A stretch of DNA of 64,000 bases from Malikia spinosa (GTDB lineage Bacteria > Pseudomonadota > Gammaproteobacteria > Burkholderiales > Burkholderiaceae_C). Shown here in pieces: positions 33,207 through 43,473 of this stretch; within the stretch, counting starts at the first letter, position 1, and every line of letters begins with the position of its first letter. The stretch covers positions 124,001 to 188,000 of the forward strand of contig NZ_PVLR01000012.1 of assembly GCF_002980625.1 (NCBI RefSeq), in the 5' to 3' direction. The notes beneath the pieces were generated by a model that had not been told where the DNA came from, did no database searches, and was given only the letters and a program-made list of their open reading frames with translations. Made by a program: the position numbers and the translations under genes.

Positions 33207-34478
33207 ATGGATGTCAATGTTCCAAGTTTGCTGGTGGCGATCATCGTGATGAGTGCGACCCTGGTGCTTCCGGTCGCGCTGGTACCCTTGCGCCAGCATC
33301 CCGAATTGCGCACCTGGGCCTGGGCGCTCGGGGCCAATACGCTGGCCTATGTGCTGTTTGTGCTGCGCGGCCAGGTCAGCGATCTGTTGTCGGTCGTGCT
33401 CGCCAATGTCGCGGTGGCGCAGACGCTGGTGCTGTTTTACCTGGGCATCTGTCGCTTCCAGCAACGCGAGCCATCGCGCTGGCTCAGCGTTGCGCCGGTG
33501 CTGCTGGTCGGTGCGAGCTTCCCCTTGCTGCTCGACAAGCTGCCGCTGCGCGTCATGCTCGGCTGCTCGGTCTATGCGGCGCAATCGCTGGCCTGCGTCG
33601 TCATCCTGGTCCGGTGCCGAGAGCAGACCATCGGCAGAGGCCAGTATCTCCTGATGGCTGGCTTCACCCTGGCGACGCTGGTTTCGCTGTTCCGCATCGG
33701 TGCTGCCGCGAGCGGGTATATGGAACTGCTGTCGATCCTGCTGACCAATCCCGTGCAGGTCACAACCTTTCTGGTCCTCATCGTCGCGCTGATCCTGTTT
33801 GGCACTGGCCTGGCGCTGATGGTCCATGAGCGCAGCGAGTCGCAGCTCGCGCGCCAGAGCGGACTGCTTGAGCAGCAGAACCGGCTGTTGCAGCAGTATT
33901 CCAACAGGCTCGAGGCTGCCAACCTCAGCCTGACCGAGCTTTCGATCACCGACAGCCTGACCGGCCTGGGCAACCGCAGGCATTTCGACGAAGTGCTGCG
34001 CACCGAATGGGAGAGGGCCCGGCGCGGCGGCAAGCCGCTCGCGCTGCTGCTGATCGACATCGATTGCTTCAAGGACTACAACGACTGCTACGGCCATCAG
34101 GCCGGCGATGATTGCCTCATGAAGGTCGCAACCGTACTGCGCACCAGCCTCAGGCGCGCGGGCGACCTCGCGGCGCGTTACGGTGGCGAGGAGTTCGCCG
34201 TCGTGCCGGTCGATGCCGATCTCGAGCAGGCCCGTCAGCTCGCCCAGGCAATTTGCCGTGCCGTCGCAGCGCAGGCACTGGCTCATGTCCGCTCGCCGCA
34301 TGGCCGGGTCACGGTCAGCATCGGTGTCGCCGCCCTCGTTCCATCCCTGGATGCGCAGAGCGAGCCCGAAGCACTGATCCGGCGTGCCGATGCTGCGCTG
34401 TACCGCGCCAAGGAGGGCGGGCGCAACAAGGTCGAGGTCGATCGCCTGCCTGCCCGCTGCGTCAATGCCCCGTCGTGA
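33207..34478 (+). CDS. Membrane diguanylate cyclase (7-TM sensor + GGDEF)
   Basis: A 423-residue protein. About seven hydrophobic helices in residues 5-205 form an integral-membrane sensor, followed by a short coiled coil and a GGDEF domain with the active motif GGEEF (326-330). The allosteric inhibitory I-site RxxD is intact (R317-D320), five residues before the motif. It should synthesise cyclic di-GMP with product inhibition. The ATG at 33207 avoids an upstream GTG extension. No cognate effector lies nearby; the gene stands between a tRNA terminator and the helicase gene. Confidence 0.9.
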   Translation: MDVNVPSLLVAIIVMSATLVLPVALVPLRQHPELRTWAWALGANTLAYVLFVLRGQVSDLLSVVLANVAVAQTLVLFYLGICRFQQREPSRWLSVAPVLLVGASFPLLLDKLPLRVMLGCSVYAAQSLACVVILVRCREQTIGRGQYLLMAGFTLATLVSLFRIGAAASGYMELLSILLTNPVQVTTFLVLIVALILFGTGLALMVHERSESQLARQSGLLEQQNRLLQQYSNRLEAANLSLTELSITDSLTGLGNRRHFDEVLRTEWERARRGGKPLALLLIDIDCFKDYNDCYGHQAGDDCLMKVATVLRTSLRRAGDLAARYGGEEFAVVPVDADLEQARQLAQAICRAVAAQALAHVRSPHGRVTVSIGVAALVPSLDAQSEPEALIRRADAALYRAKEGGRNKVEVDRLPARCVNAPS

Positions 34479-34556
34479 TCCAGCCGTCCTCCAGCAGGCT
34501 GGTGCAGCGCTTCAACAATAATCAAGACTTCACCGACCATTGACTCAGAGGCACCG

Positions 34557-36488
34557 ATGAGCGCGGCTCCCCCGATTGTCATGACCCGCGAGCAGAGCGA
34601 TATCTGCGCCTGCACCCACCCGCGTATCCTGGTCGAGGCCAATGCGGGTGCCGGCAAGACCACGACCGCGGCGATGAAGATCGCCCGCCTGGTCGAGCAG
34701 GGCGCCAACCCGTCCCGGATTCTGGCGCTGTCCTACACCGAGCCCGGCGTCCAGGCCTATCTGGCGGCCTTCGAGCGGCTGGGGCTCAAGCCCGAACTGG
34801 CCCGTGCCATCCGGGTCGGCACGCTGGAGGATTTCTGCGCAGCGCGCCTGAAATGGCTGGAGAACTGGGTGGTCGAGCGGCTGAACCGGGCTGAGCAGGT
34901 GCGTCCCGCGGTACTGGCTGCGATCGCCAGCGCGCGCGAATCGGTCTCGGGCCGGTACGCGGGCGAGTTCGCGCTCGACGGCAGCGGTGAATTCGCGGTC
35001 GAGGGCTTGCTCGACGAATTTGCCCAGATCAAGGGTTCGATGCAGTTGCTGCGCCAGGAGGAGGGCTTTCGCATCACCCCGGACAGCGCGGGCGAACTGG
35101 GGCGCGATTTCACGACGCTGGCGGTCTACCATTGCTACGAGTCGCAGCGCTGCCACTTCGTCGATCCTGCCGGCGAGCCGCGCGTGAAGTTCCGCTATGC
35201 CGGCGACGCCACCTACGACCTGGCACGCATCCTGGCATCGGATGACCCGTCATTCAGCTGGGAGCGGCACCCGCTGCGGCTCAAGCTCGATGCGGTGATC
35301 CTTGACGAGATGCACGACAGCAACTGGGCCATGTTCACCGTGCTGCAGGCCTTGCTGGCCGTCAACGACGGGGTGCAATTCCTGGGCGTGGGCGATCGGG
35401 ACCAGGTCATTCACGCCCGCGACGGTGCCGATGCCTATTTCATGGGGCCGGGCTTCGCGGCCTTCATCGGTGAGCCGCAGCGCCTGCCGCTGACCGAGAC
35501 CCGTCGCTTCGGCGCCGGGATCGCGCAGCCCCTGGCCCGCCTGGCGCACAAGCCCTATCCCAGCCATGCCGCGCTCCAGTCCAGGGTGGAAATACGCCAG
35601 GCCGGCTCGGCTGCCGAGCTGATCGGCTGGATCAACGACGCGCTGACCCGGCGCCCGGGCTTGCGCCCGGATTCCCCGCGTTCGCAACTGGCGCTGCTGC
35701 TGCGTCATCCCAGTGCTGCGACCGAACTCGAGCATGGCTTGCGCCGGCAGGCGATCCGCTACCAGAGCGTCGGCTTCACCAGCTACCTGGAGCGACCGGA
35801 AGTCCTGTTCGTGCGCCTGCTGTTCGCGGCGGCCGTCAGGCTGCCGGATCAATTCCGCTCCGCGCTGCTGGCGCCGGCCAAGCGGGCGGCCTGGGAGTTC
35901 ATCGGCGGCGTCGTGCTCGATGCCGACGCGGCCCAGACCGCCCAGGTCGTCGAGCAGGCGTCCGAGGCCAATTTCGCCGAGTTCGTGCTGCCCGCCCTGC
36001 TCAGACAGACCCCGCACCAGGCCGCGAGCCGGCAGGTGCAGCAGGCCATGCGGCTGGCGGCTTCCGACCGGATCGAGGATCTGCCGCGCGCCATTGCCGC
36101 GCTCGACATCCGCCAGCTCGCGCGCCGGGTCTTTGTGCAGGTCGAGGCTGCCGAGGACAGCGAGCGCTCGCTGCAAGGACTGGTGCGAGCGAGCCAGTCC
36201 TATGCCTCGATCAGCGAGTTCCTGCGTAGCCTGCTGGCGCATGACTATGATGCCCATGCCGAAAAATGGGCTGGCGAGCGCATCATCCTGTCGAGCATCG
36301 AGGCGGCCAAGGGACTGGAGTTCGAGCATGTCATCATTCCCGACCTGAACCGGAGCGATTTCGATGGCGAGCGGGCCGACGAGCGCAACCTGTTCTATGT
36401 CGCGGCCTCGCGCGCCAGGCAGCAGCTGACCCTGGTCCATCGCCCCGGCCAGGCCAGCAGCTATCTGCGCCATTTCGTGTCGAACTGA
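34557..36488 (+). CDS. UvrD-like superfamily 1 helicase, stand-alone
   Basis: A 643-residue SF1A-type helicase. Ordered motifs are: Q13 in the Q-motif, Walker A GAGKT (31-35), motif II as D250-E251-M-H, motif III GDRDQVIH (279-286), motif IV-like TETRRFG (313-319), motif V AAKGLEF (583-589) and motif VI YVAASRARQQL (about 614-624). All ATPase elements are present, so it should be active. It is shorter than UvrD and shows no nuclease domain. No partner gene such as an OLD nuclease is adjacent, so no defence or repair system can be assigned. A terminator follows. Confidence 0.85.
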   Translation: MSAAPPIVMTREQSDICACTHPRILVEANAGAGKTTTAAMKIARLVEQGANPSRILALSYTEPGVQAYLAAFERLGLKPELARAIRVGTLEDFCAARLKWLENWVVERLNRAEQVRPAVLAAIASARESVSGRYAGEFALDGSGEFAVEGLLDEFAQIKGSMQLLRQEEGFRITPDSAGELGRDFTTLAVYHCYESQRCHFVDPAGEPRVKFRYAGDATYDLARILASDDPSFSWERHPLRLKLDAVILDEMHDSNWAMFTVLQALLAVNDGVQFLGVGDRDQVIHARDGADAYFMGPGFAAFIGEPQRLPLTETRRFGAGIAQPLARLAHKPYPSHAALQSRVEIRQAGSAAELIGWINDALTRRPGLRPDSPRSQLALLLRHPSAATELEHGLRRQAIRYQSVGFTSYLERPEVLFVRLLFAAAVRLPDQFRSALLAPAKRAAWEFIGGVVLDADAAQTAQVVEQASEANFAEFVLPALLRQTPHQAASRQVQQAMRLAASDRIEDLPRAIAALDIRQLARRVFVQVEAAEDSERSLQGLVRASQSYASISEFLRSLLAHDYDAHAEKWAGERIILSSIEAAKGLEFEHVIIPDLNRSDFDGERADERNLFYVAASRARQQLTLVHRPGQASSYLRHFVSN

Positions 36489-36512
36489 GGCTGGATGACG
36501 AGCCCGCAAACA

Positions 36513-36540
36513 ACAAACCCGCACTGAGGCGGGTTTGTTA
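36513..36540 (+). terminator. Terminator after the helicase gene
   Basis: An 11-pair stem AACAAACCCGC/GCGGGTTTGTT with a 6-nt loop, 24 bp after the stop. The T-rich 3' arm substitutes for a separate T run. Confidence 0.65.
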
Positions 36541-37185
36541 CTGCTTGACTAGCAGGAGGATATCCCCGTCAAGACGGGGCAGGGCCTTGCGGCGTTCGGT
36601 TCAGTGATAGAGACTACTTGCGAAGCGGACCTCCTTTGCCAAAACCTGTCAGCATCAGCCTGCCCCACTGGTGTGGACGGCACGATCAGGAAAGAAATCA
36701 CCGTTTGGTTCCATTTCTTTACCGGAGCCTGCCACTTGCGCTTGCACTCCGGACCTGACGCTTTTCACTATACGCTGACTGTGACAAGTCGCAAGCGATG
36801 TCCATGACAGGAGTCGGGTTTCTGCCTGGCTCGGGGAGTCGGACTGGTTCGCGCCGCCAACCTGAAAAGGGTGAGGTCAGTTGTCGCTGCTGTCGAGGAA
36901 CTCGGACAGGCGATGATTGAGCCCGCCCCAGACGCTGATGCTGGCGAAATATTCGGCTTCTGCGCATTCCCGCTGTGCCGCCTGGTTGCCGGCCAGGCCG
37001 GTCTTCCTGCCGTGACGGACCAGGGGTTGCAGCTTCCACACGGTTTTGTGGCTGGAGGTGGCTGGCCTGTGCTTCTGATTCATGGCTGCTGCTGGATCTC
37101 TGATGCTGGGAGGGGGTGTCTCTTGAGAGACTGATCTGATCAATTATCCCGCACCATTGTGATAACGATGCCGGCGACAAAAAGC
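36541..37185. other. Largely gene-free stretch between helicase and tRNA-Ser(CGA)
   Basis: This is the longest region with no convincing gene. It has lower G+C than its surroundings between about 36600 and 36800, a perfect small hairpin CCCCGTC/GACGGGG at 36565-36580, and one weak minus-strand reading frame described separately. No integrase remnant, inverted repeat or duplicate of the tRNA 3' end was seen. Confidence 0.5.
36877..37083 (-). CDS. Small hypothetical protein
   Basis: A possible 68-residue basic protein starting MNQKHRPATSSHKTVWK and ending in LSEFLDSSDN. I do not recognise the family. It has no signal peptide or membrane helix. The amino-acid composition looks more protein-like than the overlapping plus-strand frame, but there is no clear Shine-Dalgarno, so it may not be expressed. 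An upstream in-frame start at 37143 would add 20 residues. Confidence 0.3.
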   Translation of the reverse strand: MNQKHRPATSSHKTVWKLQPLVRHGRKTGLAGNQAAQRECAEAEYFASISVWGGLNHRLSEFLDSSDN

Positions 37186-37213
37186 AAAAAAGCCAGCATT
37201 TCTGCTGGCTTTT
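37186..37213 (-). terminator. Terminator downstream of tRNA-Ser(CGA)
   Basis: Stem AAAAGCCAGCA/TGCTGGCTTTT with a 4-nt loop. On the minus strand it runs into a T tract, 25 bp after the tRNA 3' end. Confidence 0.85.
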
Positions 37214-37237
37214 CCGGACTTTGCAAGTCCTTGAATT

Positions 37238-37329
37238 TGGCGGAGAGATAGGGATTCGAACCCTAGATACGGTATGAACCGTATACCGGATTTCGAGTCC
37301 GGCGCATTCGACCACTCTGCCATCTCTCC
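37238..37329 (-). tRNA. tRNA-Ser(CGA)
   Basis: A 92-nt class II tRNA on the minus strand with acceptor GGAGAGA/TCTCTCC, encoded CCA, anticodon stem CCGGA/TCCGG around CTCGAAA (anticodon CGA) and a long variable arm. It decodes UCG. Confidence 0.95.
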
Positions 37330-37369
37330 GTGTCGAAGCCACTATTCTAGCAGCATTTCGCGCCGTTTT

Positions 37370-38665
<1,296 letters not shown>

Positions 38666-38708
38666 GGGAAGGAAAACGGTGCTTGGAACGAAGGAGAGGA
38701 GGGCCGGA

Positions 38709-39377
38709 TCAGAGCAGCAGCCAGCGCAGCGGACTGAGCAGCAGTCCGATCGCGATCTTGCTCAGCGCGATCAAGGGGTCGAGCCAGAGGCTGCCGACGA
38801 TGCCGCTGATGACCAGTGCCATCACGATGAAGAAGCCCCAGGGCTCGATGCGCGAGACGGCGACGGCCTGTTTCCAGGGCAGCAGGCCGACCAGGATGCG
38901 CCCGCCGTCGAGCGGCGGCAGCGGAAACAGGTTGAAGGCGAACATCACGAGGTTGACGTTGAAGCCGGCCACGCACATGCCGAGGAAGAAGCGCTCGTGC
39001 ACGCCGAGCGCATGCAGCAGCATCAGCAAGGCGCCCCAGGCCAGCGCCTGCACGAAGTTGGAACCCGGTCCGGCCAGTGCGACCCAGACCATGTCGCGCT
39101 TGGGATTGCGCAGCCGGCCGAAATTGACCGGCACCGGCTTGGCATAGCCGAACAGGAAGTGGCCGCCGGTCGCGAAATAGAGGATCAGCGGCATCAGCAG
39201 GGTGCCGACCGGGTCGATATGCTTGATCGGGTTCAGGGTCACTCGGCCCTGGGACCAGGCCGTGTTGTCGCCGAAATGGCGCGCGGCATAGCCGTGCGCG
39301 GCCTCGTGCACGGTGATCGCGAACAGCACCGGCAGGGCGTAGATCGCAACGGTCTGGATGATTTGGGCGAAGTCCAT
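38709..39377 (-). CDS. Site-2 protease family (M50) membrane metallopeptidase
   Basis: A 222-residue integral membrane protease with about five to six helices. The zinc motif is H24-E25-A-A-H28 in the first helix, and the second ligand region NLFPLPPLDGG follows near 146. No PDZ or CBS domain is present, so it is the minimal form. Substrates are unknown; the gene is usually found next to trpS and a Sua5/YciO gene in related bacteria. Confidence 0.9.
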   Translation of the reverse strand: MDFAQIIQTVAIYALPVLFAITVHEAAHGYAARHFGDNTAWSQGRVTLNPIKHIDPVGTLLMPLILYFATGGHFLFGYAKPVPVNFGRLRNPKRDMVWVALAGPGSNFVQALAWGALLMLLHALGVHERFFLGMCVAGFNVNLVMFAFNLFPLPPLDGGRILVGLLPWKQAVAVSRIEPWGFFIVMALVISGIVGSLWLDPLIALSKIAIGLLLSPLRWLLL

Positions 39378-39399
39378 GCGCTTATTGTCGCAGGCGGGC

Positions 39400-40032
39400 T
39401 CAGAGGCCGAGCGCGGCCAGCGGGCCGCGACCGGTCCGGATCACTTCGGGTTCCTCGCCCGACCCCATCGGGGTCAGGTCGATCACGCTGGTCGGTTCGA
39501 GCGAGCAGGCGCCGGCGTCGATCACGGCTGCCAGTTCGGGCAGGCGTTCGCGGATCTGCTGCGGGTCGTTCAGCGGCTCTTCCTCGCCGGGGGGAATCAG
39601 CGTGCTGGCCAGCAGCGGCGCGCCGTGCAGCGCGAGCAGCTCCTGCAGCGCCCGGTGCTCGGGCACGCGCAGCCCGATGGTCTTGCGCGAGGGGTGGCTG
39701 ACGCGGCGCGGCACTTCCTTGCTGGCTTCGAGGATGAAGGTGTAGGGACCGGGCGTGCCGAGCTTGAGCAGCCGGTACTGCCGGTTGTCGACCCGTGCGT
39801 AGCTGGCCAGCTCGCTGAGGTCGCGGCACAGCAGCGTCAGGTGGTGCTTGTCATCGACGCCGCGGATGCGGCGCAGCCGCTCGACCGCCGACTTGTCGTC
39901 GAGGTGACAGACCAGCGCATAGCTGGAGTCGGTCGGCACGGCGAGCACGCCGCCTTTTTCCAGCAATTGCACCGCCTGCTTGAGCAGCCGGGCTTGCGGG
40001 TTCTCGGGGTGGACTTCGAAATACTGTGACAT
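39400..40032 (-). CDS. YciO/Sua5/YrdC-family protein
   Basis: A 210-residue member of the L-threonylcarbamoyladenylate synthase superfamily. The conserved PTDSSYAL, KHHLTLLC and GPYTFIL segments are present. The HPENPQ N-terminus and length point to the YciO subgroup, whose tRNA t6A activity is weak or uncertain, so a role in t6A formation is only possible. It lies in a series with the PHP gene, as yciV and yciO do in enterobacteria. Confidence 0.85.
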   Translation of the reverse strand: MSQYFEVHPENPQARLLKQAVQLLEKGGVLAVPTDSSYALVCHLDDKSAVERLRRIRGVDDKHHLTLLCRDLSELASYARVDNRQYRLLKLGTPGPYTFILEASKEVPRRVSHPSRKTIGLRVPEHRALQELLALHGAPLLASTLIPPGEEEPLNDPQQIRERLPELAAVIDAGACSLEPTSVIDLTPMGSGEEPEVIRTGRGPLAALGL

Positions 40033-40066
40033 CTGGCGATTGTCCCACTTGAGCTCACGGTCCGGG

Positions 40067-40939
40067 TCAGACTTGTCGTGGCAGGCGTGCCGCCAGCCAG
40101 GCTGCCGTGGCGCCGCAGACCGCGATCAGCGCGATGCCGGCCATTTCGAGCCGGCCCGGCACATGGGCGAACACCAGCCAGCCGGCCAGCATCGCGAAGC
40201 CGATCTGGGCGTAGAGGTAGGGCGCCAGCGTGGCGGCCGGCGCGCGACCGAAGGCCGCGCCGAGCGCGAAATGGCCCAGCGTGCCGGTGGCACCCGTCAG
40301 GCAGAGCAGGGCCCAGGTCTGGCCGTCGGCCGGCGTCTGCCAGATCCAGGGCAGCGCCGCGGTCAGCACCAGCGCTCCGCCCCAGCCGGAATAGAAGTTC
40401 AGCGTCATCGCGTGCTCGGTGCGCGCCATGCGGCTGGTCAGGATCTGGTAGACCGAGTTCGCCAGCGTGCAGCCCAGTGGCAGCAGCAGGGTCCAGCCCG
40501 CCGTGGCGCCGCCCGGTTGCGCCACCAGCAGCGCGCCGCAGAAGCCGCCCGCGACCAGCAGCCAGCGCAGCGCGCTGACCTTTTCCTTCAGGAAGGTGGC
40601 CGCCAGCAGCGTCGTCACCATCGGCGTCAGCATGATGATGGCGGTGAACTCGCCCACCGGCATGTACTTGACGCTGAAGAAGCCCAGCAGGCTGGTGCTC
40701 AGCAGCAGCGCTGCGCGCAGCAGGTGCAGGCGCGGATGGGCGGTCTGCAGCGAGCGCCAGCCGCGCGTGGGCAGCACCACCGCGCTCATGACCAGGGCCT
40801 GGAACAGGTAGCGGAACCAGATCGCCATCAGCACCGAGATACCCAGGCTCAGGTACTTGACCGAGGAGTCGAGCGTGGCGAAGCAGGCCACCGCCAGCAA
40901 CAGCAGGGCGATGCCCTGCAGCGGTCGGGCGGCGCTCAT
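40067..40939 (-). CDS. EamA-family (DMT) transporter
   Basis: A 290-residue inner-membrane protein with ten predicted helices arranged as two EamA repeats. The substrate cannot be predicted; members export metabolites or amino acids. The start overlaps the PHP gene stop by 4 bp, showing a coupled unit. Confidence 0.88.
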   Translation of the reverse strand: MSAARPLQGIALLLLAVACFATLDSSVKYLSLGISVLMAIWFRYLFQALVMSAVVLPTRGWRSLQTAHPRLHLLRAALLLSTSLLGFFSVKYMPVGEFTAIIMLTPMVTTLLAATFLKEKVSALRWLLVAGGFCGALLVAQPGGATAGWTLLLPLGCTLANSVYQILTSRMARTEHAMTLNFYSGWGGALVLTAALPWIWQTPADGQTWALLCLTGATGTLGHFALGAAFGRAPAATLAPYLYAQIGFAMLAGWLVFAHVPGRLEMAGIALIAVCGATAAWLAARLPRQV

Positions 40940-41793
40940 GCGGTCTGGATGCGGTCGGCCAGCAGCTCCCAGACCGGGGTCAGCCGGCCTTCGAGCAGCG
41001 GCAGGTCGCCTAGGTCGATCCGGCTTTCGTCGGGGCTGTGGAAGTCGCTGCCGCGCGAGGCGGCCAGGCCGAACTCGAGCGCGAGTTCGGCGTACTTGGG
41101 GTATTCGCTCGCAGCGTGGCTGCCGCAGACCACCTCGACGCCCTGGCCGCCATGGGCCTTGAATTCGGAGAACAGCGCGTATTCCTGGGTCGGGCTCTGG
41201 TCGTAGCGCGCCGGGTGCGCGATCACGGCGACGCCGCCGGCCTCGCGGATCCAGCGCACCGTGTCGCCCAACGCGGCCCAGCGGTGCGGCACGAAGCCGG
41301 GCTTGCCGTCGGCCAGGTATTTGCGGAACACCTCGTTGTTGTCGCGGCAGACCCCGGTCTCGACCAGGAAGCGCGCGAAATGGGTGCGCGAGATCAGTTC
41401 GGGGTTGCCGGCGTACTTGAGCGCGCCCTCGTAGGCGCCCGGGATGCCGACCTTGGCCAGCCCTGCACCCATTTCCTGCGCCCGCTCGCCGCGCCCGCCG
41501 CGCGTGCGCTCCAGGCCGCGCACGAGTGCGTCGTTTGCGGGGTCGAAGCCCAGGCCGACGATATGCACCGTCAGGTTGCAGAAGGTGACCGAGATCTCGA
41601 CTCCGGTCAGGTAGGGCAGGCCCAGCGCGAGCGCCGCCGTGCGGGCGCGCTGCTGGCCGCCGATCTCGTCATGGTCGGTCAACGACCACAGCTCGACCCC
41701 GCGGGTCTTGGCGCGTTCGGCCAGGATTTCGGGCTCCAGCGTGCCGTCGGAGACGGTGGAGTGGCAATGCAGGTCGGCGTTGAGGATGGTCAC
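40936..41793 (-). CDS. PHP-domain phosphoesterase (RNase AM / nucleoside 3',5'-bisphosphatase type)
   Basis: A 285-residue PHP metalloenzyme. Metal-ligand motifs are DLHCHSTVSDG at the N-terminus, SLTDHDEIGG, GVEISVTF and the C-terminal SRGSDFHSPDE. This is the YciV/TrpH family, which acts on 3'-phosphoadenosine 5'-phosphate-like nucleotides and RNA 5' ends. First gene of the minus-strand series down to trpS; divergent from murJ. Confidence 0.9.
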   Translation of the reverse strand: MTILNADLHCHSTVSDGTLEPEILAERAKTRGVELWSLTDHDEIGGQQRARTAALALGLPYLTGVEISVTFCNLTVHIVGLGFDPANDALVRGLERTRGGRGERAQEMGAGLAKVGIPGAYEGALKYAGNPELISRTHFARFLVETGVCRDNNEVFRKYLADGKPGFVPHRWAALGDTVRWIREAGGVAVIAHPARYDQSPTQEYALFSEFKAHGGQGVEVVCGSHAASEYPKYAELALEFGLAASRGSDFHSPDESRIDLGDLPLLEGRLTPVWELLADRIQTA

Positions 41794-41910
41794 CGGCTCA
41801 TTTTAGTGCTGCATGGCAACATCGGGTCGGTCGCCGCTGCGACGGTCGGGTTGGCAGCAGGGGCTTGTGCGCTGCCAGGGCCGCCGGTGGCGACGGCTAC
41901 ACTCGCTGGC

Positions 41911-43470
41911 GTGTCACTGTTCAAATCCGCCTCACTCGTCTCCCTGCTGACCCTGGCCTCGCGCATCACGGGTCTGGCGCGGGAATTGCTGATCGCCTCG
42001 AGCTTCGGCGCCAGCGCGCTGACCGACGCCTTCAACGTCGCCTTTCGCATTCCCAATCTGCTGCGGCGCCTGTTCGCCGAAGGCGCCTTCAGCCAGGCTT
42101 TCGTGCCGGTGCTGGCCGCCAGCCGCGCCAAGGACGGCGACGACGCGACGCGCCAGCTGATCGACCAGGTCGCGACCCTGCTGGCGGTCGCGTTGACCTT
42201 GACCTGCATCCTGGGCGTGGCCGCCGCGCCGGTGCTGGTCTGGCTGATGGCCTCGGGCCTGCAGCAGGACCCGCATGGTTTCAACGTTGCGGTGGTGCTG
42301 ACGCGCTGGATGTTTCCCTACATCGGCTTCATGTCGGGGGTCGCGCTGGCCGCTGGCATCCTGAATACCTGGAAGCGCTTCGCGGTGCCGGCGGCGACGC
42401 CAGTGCTGCTCAACCTGTCGATGATCGCGGCGGCGGCCTGGGGCGCGCCCTGGTTCGCCAGCCTGGGCATCGAGCCGATCTTCGCGCTGGCCGCCGGCGT
42501 GCTGGGCGGCGGCATGCTGCAGCTGGGCGTGCAGCTACCGGCCTTGAAGAAACTGGGCCTGCTGCCCCGGCTGCGCCTGAACCTGGGCGGGTTGCGCGCG
42601 GCCTGGGCCCATCCGGGCACGCGTCGCATCCTGGCCTTGATGGCGCCGGCGCTGCTGGGCGTGGGCGTGGCGCAGATCTCGCTGCTGATCAATACCCAGA
42701 TCGCCTCCCATCTGCGCACCGGCAGCGTGAGCTGGCTGACCTATGCCGACCGTTTGATGGAGTTCCCGACTGCGATGCTGGGCGTGGCACTCGGCGTGGT
42801 GCTGCTGCCCCAGCTGTCGGCGGCCCGGGCCTCGGGCGATGATGCGCGCTACAGCGGGTTGCTCGACTGGGGCCTGCGCTGGGTCGTGCTGCTGGCGCTG
42901 CCCTGCGCGGTCGCGCTGCTCTGCTTTGGTCAGCCGCTGGTCGCGGTGCTCTACCACTATGGCGCCTTCCAGGCCGTCGACGTGCAGCAGACCCAGCTCG
43001 CGCTGACTGGCTATGGCGTCGGCCTGCTCGGGCTGATCGCGATCAAGGTGCTGGCGCCGGGCTTCTATGCCAGCCAGGACATCCGCACCCCGGTCCGGAT
43101 CGCGGTGGTGGTGCTGGTTTGCACCCAGCTGTTCAACCTGCTGCTGGTGCCGTTCCTGGCACATGCCGGGCTGGCGCTCTCGATCGGACTCGGTGCGCTG
43201 CTCAATGCCGGCTGGCTGCTGATCGGGCTGCGCCGGCGCGGCGCCTACCAGCCGCAGCCGGGCTGGCGCCGCTTCCTGCTGCAGGTCGCTGCCGCCAGTG
43301 CCTTGCTGGCGCTGTATCTGGTCTGGGCCGCCAGTGCGCTCGATTGGCTGGCGCTGGGCAAGGCCGAGCGCGTGCTCTGGCTCGCGCTGGCGGTCGTCGG
43401 TTCGGCGCTGCTGTATTTCGCTGTCCTGCTGGCGACCGGCCTCAAGCTGCGCCAGTTCGTGCGCCGATAA
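41911..43470 (+). CDS. murJ: Lipid II flippase MurJ (MviN)
   Basis: A 519-residue polytopic inner-membrane protein (about 14 helices) that flips lipid II for peptidoglycan synthesis. It shows the MurJ opening SRITGLARELLIASSFGAS and the conserved GAFSQAFVPVLA segment. The GTG at 41911 is chosen because family similarity begins with SLFKSASLVS; a longer frame upstream is antisense to the PHP gene. A TACACT lies only 8 bp upstream, so the leader may be very short or the promoter elsewhere. Confidence 0.93.
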   Translation: MSLFKSASLVSLLTLASRITGLARELLIASSFGASALTDAFNVAFRIPNLLRRLFAEGAFSQAFVPVLAASRAKDGDDATRQLIDQVATLLAVALTLTCILGVAAAPVLVWLMASGLQQDPHGFNVAVVLTRWMFPYIGFMSGVALAAGILNTWKRFAVPAATPVLLNLSMIAAAAWGAPWFASLGIEPIFALAAGVLGGGMLQLGVQLPALKKLGLLPRLRLNLGGLRAAWAHPGTRRILALMAPALLGVGVAQISLLINTQIASHLRTGSVSWLTYADRLMEFPTAMLGVALGVVLLPQLSAARASGDDARYSGLLDWGLRWVVLLALPCAVALLCFGQPLVAVLYHYGAFQAVDVQQTQLALTGYGVGLLGLIAIKVLAPGFYASQDIRTPVRIAVVVLVCTQLFNLLLVPFLAHAGLALSIGLGALLNAGWLLIGLRRRGAYQPQPGWRRFLLQVAAASALLALYLVWAASALDWLALGKAERVLWLALAVVGSALLYFAVLLATGLKLRQFVRR

Positions 43471-43473
43471 GCC

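Noticed and set aside
36604-36807. A 67-codon plus-strand frame after the helicase gene
   Set aside because: It lies beyond the terminator, has no ribosome binding site or recognisable feature.
36871-37134. Plus-strand small frame opposite the hypothetical gene
   Set aside because: Its residues look like random translation and there is no Shine-Dalgarno; the minus-strand frame is somewhat more protein-like, though also weak.
33207-37185. A complete known defence system (Gabija-like) around the UvrD-like gene
   Set aside because: No OLD-family nuclease, methyltransferase, restriction subunit or toxin gene is next to it; the neighbour is a GGDEF protein.
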